Source: JAAYDH01 sp035353055 (GTDB taxonomy: Bacteria; Bacillota_I; Bacilli_A; RFN20; CAG-826). Taken from it: 44,707 bases of DNA. The translations under genes and the position numbers were made by a program. Positions 35,311 to 43,050 of the stretch are shown in pieces; the stretch's first letter is position 1, and the number at the start of each line of letters is the position of its first letter. The notes beneath the pieces were generated by a model. It was given only the letters and a program-made list of their open reading frames with translations. It made no database searches and was not told the origin of the DNA. The stretch is taken from the NCBI GenBank assembly GCA_035353055.1, contig DAOPYW010000010.1, forward strand, positions 1 through 44,707. Reading direction: 5' to 3'.

Positions 35311-35626
35311 CGTTGCTCATTTTATAAGAATATTAATTTATTGAACAATTCAAAACTGGTAATTTTCGCCGTTTTTCCTCCTATAAAAAATAACCTCAAA
35401 AATAATGTTAAAATTACAAAAACTAAAAAGTGTAACACATTTTAAAATATGAAAAAGAATTGATAATATCTAACTTATTTTTGTAGTGTTTCCGAAAGCG
35501 CCATTTTTTGTAAATAATGTATTTTTATACGGTTGTTTTTTTGCTAAAATAATGAGCTGATGTAAAAAAGTACATCGCAATTAATTTATCACACTTATTC
35601 ATTATTTGACGAAGGGGGGGTTGAAT
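35311..35626. other. Intergenic region with regulatory features, no gene
   Basis: About 316 bases between the two paralogous surface genes. It holds the 14-base box at 35429, an extended -10-like TGCTAAAAT (35541-35549), a hairpin GATGTA-AAAAAG-TACATC (35559-35576) in the likely leader, and a G7 ribosome site. No ORF and no clear terminator for the upstream gene were seen. Confidence 0.5.
35429..35442 (+). promoter_or_regulatory. Shared upstream box, copy 2
   Basis: AGTGTAACACATTT, identical to the box at 32491-32504 and at the same 198-base distance from its start codon. The sequence between the boxes and the genes is otherwise mostly divergent, apart from a T-run ending TTTTTGCT about 88 bases before each ATG and the ribosome-site region. 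Confidence 0.5.
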
Positions 35627-38482
35627 ATGAAAAGTATTCTTTTCAAATCTAGTCTATTAGTAATCAGCGCATTAATTAGCATCGGAACTGGCGCCACCCT
35701 AGTGAGCATGAGGGAAGATTCCACACAGGAAGCCCAAGCCCTTACTGTTGCGTCAGAAGTTGACTTTACTTTAAAAACAACGGGACACGCTGCCTATGGC
35801 GACTCCTGGACCTATAATAATTGGACTATTTTTGGCGCTGCCAACAACAATAATGGTTGGAGCTATTCGAAATTTGGTGGTAAAAGTGCCACCCTGGCTA
35901 CTGCTAATCCTGTCTATTTAAAAAACAATCTTCTAATTTCCTCCGCAATTGAAAAGGTGTCGGTATCGGTTGTCGCTGGATCGCTTTCGAAATCAGGCAT
36001 GTCCGTCACCTCATGGGGCGTCTATGTCTACTCTGATGCGGCGTTAACCACTCAGACTGACTACGTTGCTGGCGGAACAATTACTGCTTCTGCAGGAGTT
36101 TTTGATTTTGTTCCAACTAGCGGTACTTCATGGGCTGCAAACTCTTATTTCAAAGTATCCTTTAATCTTAAAAACACTACGACCACAAACGGAATTGTTT
36201 ACGTCGATAAAATTCAATTATTAAAAGCAGATGAAGCACCAGTTACTTTGTCAAGCATCGCCATCAGCGGTGACATGACCACTAAAAATTACGTCGTTGG
36301 TGGATCTTGGGACTATACCGGACTGGTGGTCACTGCCACGTATAGCGATGCCTCAAATGTTGATGTTACTGCGGATACTACTTGGACACCCAATCCTGCA
36401 ACTGCGACTGATGTCACTGTTGTTTCCTTATCTTTAACTGCGACCTATGCCGATAAAACTGCCGAAATTACCATTGCTGGAATTACTGTTTCAGCTCCGG
36501 CTGGCGAGATTGTTTCTGGCGGTAAATATTTGATTACTGCCACCGCTAGCAATGGGACTAGATATATTCTAAAGGCCGGCTTATTCACTCAAGGAAATTC
36601 TACGACTTTTACGCAAGTCTACTCTTCGCTGAGTGCTTATTCTAGCGCTGATGCGTGGACTTTTACCGCCAATGTCGACAATCAGTGGACTATTACTGGC
36701 TCAGATGGAACTAATAATTTCGGCATCCGTCATTATGCCGCGAACAATGGCGTCGCATCGGCTGCAGCAGACTATTGTGCATTTGCTATCACCACAGCAG
36801 AGAATAACGCCATCTATTTGATGGATACTACTCAAGAGCGCTATTTGACTGTCTATCCTGGTGCCACTCCGAACTGGAGATGCTATGCTGCCACTACCGC
36901 GCAAGGTTCTGGATCAAAAATCACCCTCGTCGAATACGAAGAAGTGACATTGAGTTCAATCGCGGTCACAGCGACGCCAACAAAAACAAGTTATTACGTC
37001 GGTCAAACTCTTGATACTTCTGGTATTGAAGTTACTGGAACATATAGTAATGCCTCCACTGAAAACATCACTACTGGCTGCACTTATTCCCCTACAACGC
37101 TCAGCACTGTGGGAACCCAAGTGATCACCGTCACTCACACCGTTTCTTCACAAACAACAACTTTTTCTGTCACTGTTTTGGCAGTGACATTGACATCCAT
37201 CGCTGTCACTAATATGCCTGCTCAAACCTCTTATGCCCTTGGGAACACTCTGATAACTGCTGATATTGTCATCACGGGAACTTACAGCAATAGCGAGCAA
37301 GCCGATTTAACATCGGGCTGCACTTATTCGCCCACAACCCTCAATACTGCAGGAACCCAAGTGATCACCGTCACCCATACTGCCTCAAATCTCACAACGA
37401 CCTTCTCAGTCACCGTCCTCGATATTCATTTGACATCCATCGCTGTCACTACCATGCCCAGCCAGACAACTTATGTGGTTGGGAATAGTCTTGTTACCAC
37501 CGGAATTGTCGTGACTGGAACTTATAGCGATAGTACAACCGCTGATGTGACTAGTGGCTGCGCTTATTCTCCTGAAACTCTCAACACGGTGGGAACTCAG
37601 ACTATCACTGTTACCCATACCGCTTCAGCGCTCACGACAACCTTTGATGTGACAGTTGGCGAGAGAGGATTCAACTATTTTGGCACCCATGCTGATTTCG
37701 CTTCTTGGGACAGCGCCTATAAAGAAAGAGCCCTTGATTTCAATGATTTCACCATGACATTTGCTAGCGCTGACAAGCAATCGACAACGATTACTAACAT
37801 GCCAGTTTCAAAAGGCAGTTATGCTGTTTTTGCGAGCAAAGTGTTACCGATCAAATCGATTACTTTTGGCTTTGCTCAATGGACAACTAAAACGCAGACC
37901 ATCTCTCTCAACAAATACGAGAATGGCGCGGTGCCCGCAAGCGATGTGGCGACTACTCTCGCTTTTCCAAGCGCTGGAACAACGATTACTAGAACATTTT
38001 CCGAAGTCAATATCATGAGCGTCAAAGTCACGATGTCTAATGCCAGCAACCAAATTGGCTGGGACTATGTCAATGTTGAATTCTACGATACGAACAATGC
38101 CAAAGCTTTCTCAACGGCTTTCCTCGCCTCGATTACTTGCGATGGCGGTGTGACAGCTCCAAGCTTAGCTAATTGGTCCGCTCAAGCGAGCAACTATCTT
38201 GCTCTATCTAGCGACGATAAGTACATCTTTGTCAATACTGTCGCTAATGCTAGCGGAACCATCATCGAGCAATGCGCCGCTCGCTATGACTACATCGTCA
38301 ATAAGTATGGCGACACCGTCTACAGCAACTTCATGTCTCGTACTCCGGCGGAGAGCTCAACATCATCGACCATCTATGCTAATTATCGATATAACATGAC
38401 GGCAATAATTGTTATCTTGCTTTCCTCTCTCGGATTAACCGGAGCGCTATTCTTCGCCAAGAAGAAAAAAGCGATTATTTAA
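35627..38482 (+). CDS. Cell-surface protein with Big_3 Ig-like repeats and C-terminal anchor, paralog 2
   Basis: A 951-residue protein with the same order as paralog 1: signal peptide (about 1-42), lectin-like domain (DSWTYNNWTIFGAANNN), Ig-like domain (ISGDMTTKNYVVGGSWDYTGLVVTATY), KYLITATASNGTRYILKAG module, then three 80-residue Big_3 repeats (about 442-681), the FNYFGTHADF domain and the shared C-terminal module (RYDYIVNKYGD at 886-896, NFMSR). It ends in a TM helix and a KKKK tail. ATG 35627 is chosen because GGGGGGG (35614-35620) lies ahead; an in-frame ATG at 35606 lies before that tract. It has one more Big_3 unit than paralog 1. The pair arose by tandem duplication. Adhesion or glycan binding is a guess. 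Confidence 0.82.
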   Translation: MKSILFKSSLLVISALISIGTGATLVSMREDSTQEAQALTVASEVDFTLKTTGHAAYGDSWTYNNWTIFGAANNNNGWSYSKFGGKSATLATANPVYLKNNLLISSAIEKVSVSVVAGSLSKSGMSVTSWGVYVYSDAALTTQTDYVAGGTITASAGVFDFVPTSGTSWAANSYFKVSFNLKNTTTTNGIVYVDKIQLLKADEAPVTLSSIAISGDMTTKNYVVGGSWDYTGLVVTATYSDASNVDVTADTTWTPNPATATDVTVVSLSLTATYADKTAEITIAGITVSAPAGEIVSGGKYLITATASNGTRYILKAGLFTQGNSTTFTQVYSSLSAYSSADAWTFTANVDNQWTITGSDGTNNFGIRHYAANNGVASAAADYCAFAITTAENNAIYLMDTTQERYLTVYPGATPNWRCYAATTAQGSGSKITLVEYEEVTLSSIAVTATPTKTSYYVGQTLDTSGIEVTGTYSNASTENITTGCTYSPTTLSTVGTQVITVTHTVSSQTTTFSVTVLAVTLTSIAVTNMPAQTSYALGNTLITADIVITGTYSNSEQADLTSGCTYSPTTLNTAGTQVITVTHTASNLTTTFSVTVLDIHLTSIAVTTMPSQTTYVVGNSLVTTGIVVTGTYSDSTTADVTSGCAYSPETLNTVGTQTITVTHTASALTTTFDVTVGERGFNYFGTHADFASWDSAYKERALDFNDFTMTFASADKQSTTITNMPVSKGSYAVFASKVLPIKSITFGFAQWTTKTQTISLNKYENGAVPASDVATTLAFPSAGTTITRTFSEVNIMSVKVTMSNASNQIGWDYVNVEFYDTNNAKAFSTAFLASITCDGGVTAPSLANWSAQASNYLALSSDDKYIFVNTVANASGTIIEQCAARYDYIVNKYGDTVYSNFMSRTPAESSTSSTIYANYRYNMTAIIVILLSSLGLTGALFFAKKKKAII
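36950..37669 (+). repeat. Three tandem 240-bp coding repeats (Big_3 units)
   Basis: Three exact-length units (36950-37189, 37190-37429, 37430-37669) in frame. Units 1 and 2 share runs of identity such as GGAACCCAAGTGATCACCGT, so the array could change copy number by recombination. Confidence 0.85.
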
Positions 38483-38494
38483 TTACGATAATTA

Positions 38495-38520
38495 GGGAGT
38501 GGGTTTCCACTCCTTTTTTA
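38495..38520 (+). terminator. Terminator after paralog 2
   Basis: GGAGTGG (38496-38502), loop GTTT, CCACTCC (38507-38513), followed by TTTTTT. Confidence 0.9.
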
Positions 38521-38568
38521 TAGATTTATTCCGCGATTGAATAGATAATAATTAATGAGGCTTTAAAT

Positions 38569-39564
38569 ATGAAAAAACAAGTGACGAGCGAATCAAAAAA
38601 AAGAAATAAACTCCCGGTTTGGTCGAGAGTATTGATTGGTATTTTTGGCTCGCTGATCGGGCTATTTGTCCTAGTTATTGGCGGTGGAAACGTTGTAAAA
38701 TTTGCTGTTTACAAAGAATTCTATCAGATGAGAAAAGAAGTATCGAGAATTCCCGGCATCGATAGTGGCACTACCCCTCAGGGCATGGCCTATTCCGATG
38801 TTGAAGATGTCTATCTAGTCTCGAGCTACAGCAATAAAGGCTCATATCTATACGCATCTGGCGAAGATATGGAAAAGACCTTGTCCCTTGCTTTATATCA
38901 AAATGATGAGCCATTCACTGGCCACGTCGGCGGTGTCGCTTGCACTGGCTCATTCGTCTATCTCGCTGATGGAGGATTCATCTACGCTCTTGATCTCTAT
39001 AGCCAAGTGCTCAGTAACACTACGGGAAAAATCGATATCGGCATCGGCTATCAAGTCAACAATAGCGCTTCCTTTGTCTTCGCTAATGAGGAATATCTCT
39101 ATGTCGGAGAATTCCACGATGCTAAGCACAACTACATCTGCGAGCATCCCTACGGTGAAAACAATGCGATTGTCAGCGTCTATGAGCTGGATTTATTCCA
39201 ATTGAATTACGATGGCGGCGAGACAATCAACCCATCTGCTAATCTCTCAATTCGCGACCAAGTGCAAGGCTTTGCCATCTCTAACGATGGGACAATTATC
39301 CTCTCGACATCTTACGGCATCGCTTCTTCGCGATTTTTTATCTATGAGACTTCGCAAGTAATCAACACTGGCGAACCCTTATACGGAGCTCCGATGTACA
39401 ATTTGAGCACCCCAACCGATGTAGTCCAAGCCCCTCCGATGATGGAAGATTTGGACTTTGATCAAGAAGGGCGCCTATTAGTCTTCAGCGAAGCCGCTTG
39501 CAATAAATACATCTTTGGCAAATTCTTCTTTGCCGATAAAATTCTCTCGCTAGATATTCTTTAG
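38569..39564 (+). CDS. Membrane-anchored beta-propeller-like protein of unknown function
   Basis: A 331-residue protein. A basic N-terminus (KKRNK) leads to one TM helix at about 21-44, used as signal anchor; the rest should be outside. The exported part has recurring blade-like segments of a beta-propeller: GTTPQGMAYSDVEDVYLVSSYSN, GHVGGVACTGSFVYLADGGFIYALDL, FVFANEEYLYVGEF, VQGFAISNDGTIILSTSYG and MEDLDFDQEGRLLVFSEAA (each block listed separately). I do not recognise a named family. It starts with a weak AGG site after the terminator of the surface gene and is followed by a kinase and an esterase. Confidence 0.65.
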   Translation: MKKQVTSESKKRNKLPVWSRVLIGIFGSLIGLFVLVIGGGNVVKFAVYKEFYQMRKEVSRIPGIDSGTTPQGMAYSDVEDVYLVSSYSNKGSYLYASGEDMEKTLSLALYQNDEPFTGHVGGVACTGSFVYLADGGFIYALDLYSQVLSNTTGKIDIGIGYQVNNSASFVFANEEYLYVGEFHDAKHNYICEHPYGENNAIVSVYELDLFQLNYDGGETINPSANLSIRDQVQGFAISNDGTIILSTSYGIASSRFFIYETSQVINTGEPLYGAPMYNLSTPTDVVQAPPMMEDLDFDQEGRLLVFSEAACNKYIFGKFFFADKILSLDIL

Positions 39565-39593
39565 AGTTCACTTTTTATTGTATAGTGAAAGAG

Positions 39594-40145
39594 ATGAAAA
39601 AATTAATTGTCATTTTGGGTGATCTAGCTAGTGGAAAATCCACCTTGGCAGATCGTTTAAAAGAAGAGAATCATTTTCTCTGCTTCAAAAAAGATCAATA
39701 CAAAGAAATGCTCTGCGATAAGCTCGGCTTTTCCAATCGTGAAGAGAACCTAAGAATCAGCCATCTAACGATGGACACGATCCTCTTTTCTTGCGAGGTC
39801 GCCATGGGGAGCGACATCGACATCATCTTAGAAGCCAATTTTCACGCTTCCGAGCTAAAAAGCTTGCAAGCGTTGATTAAAAAGCACCAATATCGGGCGA
39901 TTTTCCTATGTTTAACTGCCGACACACAGATCCTTTTTGAGCGCTTCAAATCCCGCGTTCCCACTCGCCATCCCGCTCATTTGAGCATGGGCTTACACCG
40001 CGATTTTGCCGCCTTTTCACATTACATCAACGTCGGCCGCAAAGAAGTCAAAGGCCTCGCTTATCACCTTTTTGACACCTCTCACATCAGCGATGATGAG
40101 CTGCTTATTCGAGCGAGAGAACTATTGCAAAAAGAAGGCTTTTAA
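39594..40145 (+). CDS. P-loop kinase (AAA_33-like ATP-binding protein)
   Basis: A 183-residue protein with Walker A GDLASGKST at 9-17 in LIVILGDLASGKSTLADRL, followed by a fold typical of small P-loop kinases (AAA_33/zeta-like): FKKDQYKEML, then IIILEANFH-like DIDIILEANFH and a lid region RFKSRVPTRHPAH. A phosphotransfer to a small molecule is likely; the substrate is unknown. ATG 39594 is preferred over the in-frame GTG at 39585 because TATAGT (39581-39586) forms a -10 box seven bases before that ATG, so the message may be leaderless. The esterase gene begins one base after its stop. Confidence 0.75.
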   Translation: MKKLIVILGDLASGKSTLADRLKEENHFLCFKKDQYKEMLCDKLGFSNREENLRISHLTMDTILFSCEVAMGSDIDIILEANFHASELKSLQALIKKHQYRAIFLCLTADTQILFERFKSRVPTRHPAHLSMGLHRDFAAFSHYINVGRKEVKGLAYHLFDTSHISDDELLIRARELLQKEGF

Positions 40146-40146
40146 T

Positions 40147-41013
40147 ATGGCAGTAATTAATCCTTTTGTTATCTATCAAAAGAAGTCGACCACCGTTCGC
40201 TTCGGTAAAGTTTTCACCGCTCAAGTGAAACTCGATGTTCCTTTTGAAAAGAAGCGCACTGTGCGCGTCTATCTCCCTGAGAACTATGAGCCTTCTAATT
40301 CATATCCCGTGATGTATATGTCTGATGGGCAAAATCTCTTTGACAAATACACGAGTGCTTTTGGCGATTGGAAAATTGATTTGAGGATGCATGAGCTAAT
40401 CAAACAAGGCTATCCATCTTTCATCGTCGTCGGCATTGATTGCCCTAAGAATCCGCATTATCGAATTCTCGAATATTCATTTCCCAAGATTGATTTTTTG
40501 AGCATCGCTTATAAATCGATTCCCAAGAGTCTGGGCTCTAGCGCTTACGGCGATCAATTTCTCGCTTGCCTAATCAAAAAGGTTAAACCGATGGTGGAGA
40601 AGAACTTTTCCACTAGTGGAATATCAGCGATTGGAGGTTCCTCGATGGGCGGAGTCTTCGCCTTAAATGGCTATATCTCCTATCCGGATATCTTTTCCTT
40701 CTGCCTTTCTTTCTCTCCTGCTTACCATCTATTCAATCGCCAGCAGCTATACGCTCTTATCGATAGATGCGCACCTAATCTACCCCAAGAAGGAAAAATA
40801 TTTCTTTACACTGGGGCGATGGGATATGAGAGGCAATTCTTTAATCCCACAATTTCCATGTTCCGCTTTTTTAATAAATTAGGATACAAGCAAGACCGCA
40901 TCGCTCTCATCACTGACTCGAGAATGGCTCACCACGAAGATGCCTGGAGTCACTATTTCAATCCAGCGATGCAATTCTGGTTAAAAAAACCGAGCAATCA
41001 AGGTAAGATGTAA
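40147..41013 (+). CDS. Esterase-family alpha/beta-hydrolase
   Basis: A 288-residue hydrolase of the esterase D/putative esterase family. The opening VRVYLPENYEPSNSYPVMYMSDGQN is characteristic (two adjoining blocks), the nucleophile is S166 in GGSSMGG and the catalytic His is probably in the HHEDAW motif near the C-terminus, with an Asp between. It probably cleaves esters or acts as a carbohydrate/siderophore esterase; it has no signal peptide, so it acts in the cytoplasm. ATG 40147 follows an AGAAGG site that overlaps the end of the kinase gene; an in-frame start at 40006 lies inside that gene and is unlikely. Confidence 0.85.
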   Translation: MAVINPFVIYQKKSTTVRFGKVFTAQVKLDVPFEKKRTVRVYLPENYEPSNSYPVMYMSDGQNLFDKYTSAFGDWKIDLRMHELIKQGYPSFIVVGIDCPKNPHYRILEYSFPKIDFLSIAYKSIPKSLGSSAYGDQFLACLIKKVKPMVEKNFSTSGISAIGGSSMGGVFALNGYISYPDIFSFCLSFSPAYHLFNRQQLYALIDRCAPNLPQEGKIFLYTGAMGYERQFFNPTISMFRFFNKLGYKQDRIALITDSRMAHHEDAWSHYFNPAMQFWLKKPSNQGKM

Positions 41014-41017
41014 TTGT

Positions 41018-42214
41018 ATGAGATCGATTAAGGAAATATTCATCACTGGCAATGGTCCGAGCAGCTCCCACACAATGGGCCCTACTTTTGCTGCTCAGTA
41101 TATTTTGAAAAAATATCCTGATAGCAAGTTTATTCGCGTCACTCTTTATGGCTCTTTAGCGTTGACAGGAAAGGGGCACTTAACTGACTATGCTATCGAC
41201 CACGAATTAAAGTATGTTCCCCACGAGATTATTTTCGATTGCGATACTCCAGTAAAGCATCCAAACACCATGATTTTTCTCGTCACCAAAGAAGATGGAA
41301 CCACTGAAAAAGAAACCATTCTCTCCATCGGTGGAGGAACCATCGTCACCAAAGATAATGCTTACGATTTTGTCGGTCGTGAGGTCTATCCCGAACACAA
41401 TCTCAAGGAAGTGATTCTCTTCTGCAAAAAGAGCCACATTTCCTTAGAAGAATACGTCATTCAAAGAGAAGGAGAAGATATCCTTCCTTACTTAGATAAT
41501 GTCTTTCAGACCATGGAGAATGCGCGCTTGAGAGGAATTTCCGCTAAAGGCGTATTGCCAGGCTCTTTAAAAGTGGAGCGCAAAGCTCGCGAAATGTTCA
41601 TGAACATGCGCAAGGCCAGAGATGGCAAGTCGAATATTCACATGAATGTCGCGATTGCATCTTTCGCTGTCGCAGAAGAAAATGCCTCTGGAGGATTGAT
41701 CGTCATCGCTCCTACTTGTGGCAGCGCGGGAGTCATTCCTGGCGTGATCACCTATCTCAAAATGAAAAATTACACTCGCGAGCAAATCGTTCGTGGTCTT
41801 CTAGTGGCTGGATTAATTGGCATCATTGCTAAGACCAACGCTTCCATCTCTGGAGCAGAATGCGGTTGCCAAGCTGAAATTGGCGTCGCTTGCGCCATGG
41901 CGGCAGCGATGGCTGCTGATGTTCAAGACATTGGCATTGATAACGTCGCTCAAGCTGCGGAGATTGCCATGGAGCACTCCTTAGGATTAACTTGCGATCC
42001 CATCGAAGGATATGTGCAGATTCCCTGCATTGAAAGATGCGCGATTTTTGCTCTGAAAGCCATCAATGCCGCGACACTAGCGAAAATCATTCCTGTCACT
42101 GAAGCCAAAGTGAGCTTCGATCAATCGCTGGCGACCATGTATTCCACTGGCCTCGACCTCAAGGAAGGCTATCGCGAAACTTCTCTGAGCGGCTTAGCTA
42201 AACTAGTTAAGTAA
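41018..42214 (+). CDS. sdaA: L-serine dehydratase (iron-sulfur-dependent L-serine ammonia-lyase)
   Basis: A 398-residue enzyme that deaminates L-serine to pyruvate and ammonia. It begins with the GPSSSHTMGP motif of the beta domain, and the C-terminal alpha domain carries the [4Fe-4S] cysteines. C284, C326 and C337 have the spacing (42 and 11 residues) of the cluster ligands in characterised type-2 enzymes; C234 (APTCGSAGV), C282 and C341 are also in conserved blocks. It is a single-chain form, shorter than the roughly 450-residue E. coli SdaA because the stretch between the domains is compact. The start is four bases after the esterase stop, so the genes are co-transcribed. The cluster is oxygen-sensitive. 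Confidence 0.93.
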   Translation: MRSIKEIFITGNGPSSSHTMGPTFAAQYILKKYPDSKFIRVTLYGSLALTGKGHLTDYAIDHELKYVPHEIIFDCDTPVKHPNTMIFLVTKEDGTTEKETILSIGGGTIVTKDNAYDFVGREVYPEHNLKEVILFCKKSHISLEEYVIQREGEDILPYLDNVFQTMENARLRGISAKGVLPGSLKVERKAREMFMNMRKARDGKSNIHMNVAIASFAVAEENASGGLIVIAPTCGSAGVIPGVITYLKMKNYTREQIVRGLLVAGLIGIIAKTNASISGAECGCQAEIGVACAMAAAMAADVQDIGIDNVAQAAEIAMEHSLGLTCDPIEGYVQIPCIERCAIFALKAINAATLAKIIPVTEAKVSFDQSLATMYSTGLDLKEGYRETSLSGLAKLVK

Positions 42215-42252
42215 TTTTCATATTTTTTATTTATTTTAAATATAAATAGTCA

Positions 42253-42281
42253 TTGTTGAATTATTGTGATAATCTTATGAA
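42253..42281 (+). promoter_or_regulatory. Possible promoter for the DbpA-domain gene
   Basis: TTGTTG (42253-42258), a 17-base spacer and TATGAA (42276-42281). It would give a leader of about 175 bases containing the hairpins listed below. The match is moderate. Confidence 0.35.
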
Positions 42282-42325
42282 TTGTGAGATTAATTATTGT
42301 TTTCAATGATAAAAAATCTCGCATT

Positions 42326-42369
42326 ACTGTTCATCAGTCGTAAGTGAGCAGCGGTGTTTGTCTAACACC
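42326..42369 (+). promoter_or_regulatory. Structured leader upstream of the DbpA-domain gene
   Basis: Two hairpins are visible: ACTG-TTCAT-CAGT (42326-42338) and GGTGTT-TGTCT-AACACC (42353-42369). The second is not followed by a T-run, so it is not a terminator. The surrounding bases resemble parts of 23S rRNA (see findings). Confidence 0.5.
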
Positions 42370-42387
42370 TATCCATCGGTATGATTC

Positions 42388-42465
42388 ATGAAAAAATTTA
42401 AAAAGATAATAGATTATTGCCGGGAAAAAAACCATTTAACCAAAGAAAGAGGTATTAAAAAATGA
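42388..42465 (+). CDS. Small ORF (25 residues) overlapping the DbpA-domain gene start
   Basis: A 25-codon frame (MKKFKKIIDYCREKNHLTKE and five more residues) whose TGA overlaps the ATG of the next gene as ATGA. It is basic and has no clear ribosome site. The exact overlap suggests a leader peptide with coupled translation, but a chance ORF is quite possible. Confidence 0.25.
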   Translation: MKKFKKIIDYCREKNHLTKERGIKK

Positions 42466-42935
42466 GTTCATTAAAAGACACAATTAAAGAGACTTTAGCC
42501 GAAGACTTATCACACGAAAAAGAAGTCGTCGCCAAAGTGAAGGCTGAATTAGCCGAAGACGGAGTTAACGCCAGCGATGCAGATCTCTGCGCTGTTTTCT
42601 TCAAATTAAGACGCAGTTCAAGCTCCAGCGCACGCGGCCCACGCCCAGAAGGCGGCCGTCGCTATGTTGCTAACCCCAACAACCAAAGATTCTTCATCAA
42701 CATCGGCAGCGTCGATGGCTTAACACGCGATGAATTAGTCAAATTTGTTAACAAGTGCGCCCCCGATATCAGCGAAGGTGACTTCCGCGATGTTTACATC
42801 AAAGATCGCTTCTCCTTCTTCGAAGTCGGCAAAGAGAAAACTGATGATGTTTTAAGCGGCATCAACAACCAAAAATTTGGCAGCCGTGATGTCCGTGTCG
42901 AAGTTAGCGTTCGCAAAGAAAATAACGGTCGCTAA
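42462..42935 (+). CDS. Standalone DbpA-type RNA-binding domain protein
   Basis: A 157-residue protein. Residues 1-50 form a charged helical region, 51-70 a Ser/Arg/Gly-rich linker (RRSSSSSARGPRPEGGRR) and 75-150 a domain of the DbpA/DeaD C-terminal RNA-binding type: RFFINIGSVDGLTRDELVKF, then DVYIKDRFSFFEV and DVRVEVS. In DEAD-box helicases such as DbpA, CsdA and YxiN this domain grips RNA (23S rRNA in DbpA/YxiN). Here no helicase domain is attached, so it may be an RNA chaperone or ribosome-assembly factor that works alone or with a separate helicase. The ribosome site is AAAGAGG. A terminator follows. Confidence 0.82.
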   Translation: MSSLKDTIKETLAEDLSHEKEVVAKVKAELAEDGVNASDADLCAVFFKLRRSSSSSARGPRPEGGRRYVANPNNQRFFINIGSVDGLTRDELVKFVNKCAPDISEGDFRDVYIKDRFSFFEVGKEKTDDVLSGINNQKFGSRDVRVEVSVRKENNGR

Positions 42936-42954
42936 ACTACCGCATAATCAAATT

Positions 42955-42981
42955 AGAAGGAGAGCAATCTCCTTCTTTTTG
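42955..42981 (+). terminator. Terminator after the DbpA-domain gene
   Basis: GAAGGAGA (42957-42964), a GCAA tetraloop and TCTCCTTC (42969-42976) followed by TTTTT. Confidence 0.9.
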
Positions 42982-43050
42982 TTATTCCTAGTCTATGTTT
43001 TTACCGGATTTTAGAGTAATATATTACTTACTTAATATGGAGGTTATCTT

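Noticed and set aside
36950..37669. CRISPR array or satellite, prompted by regular repeats
   Set aside because: The repeats are 240 bases, in frame and translate to Ig-like domains; no short repeats with spacers occur in the window.
28091..38482. A mobile element or genomic island carrying the surface genes
   Set aside because: No transposase, integrase, att repeats or flanking tRNA is visible; tandem duplication explains the paralogs.
42353..42369. Attenuator-type terminator in the DbpA-domain leader
   Set aside because: The hairpin has no following T-run.
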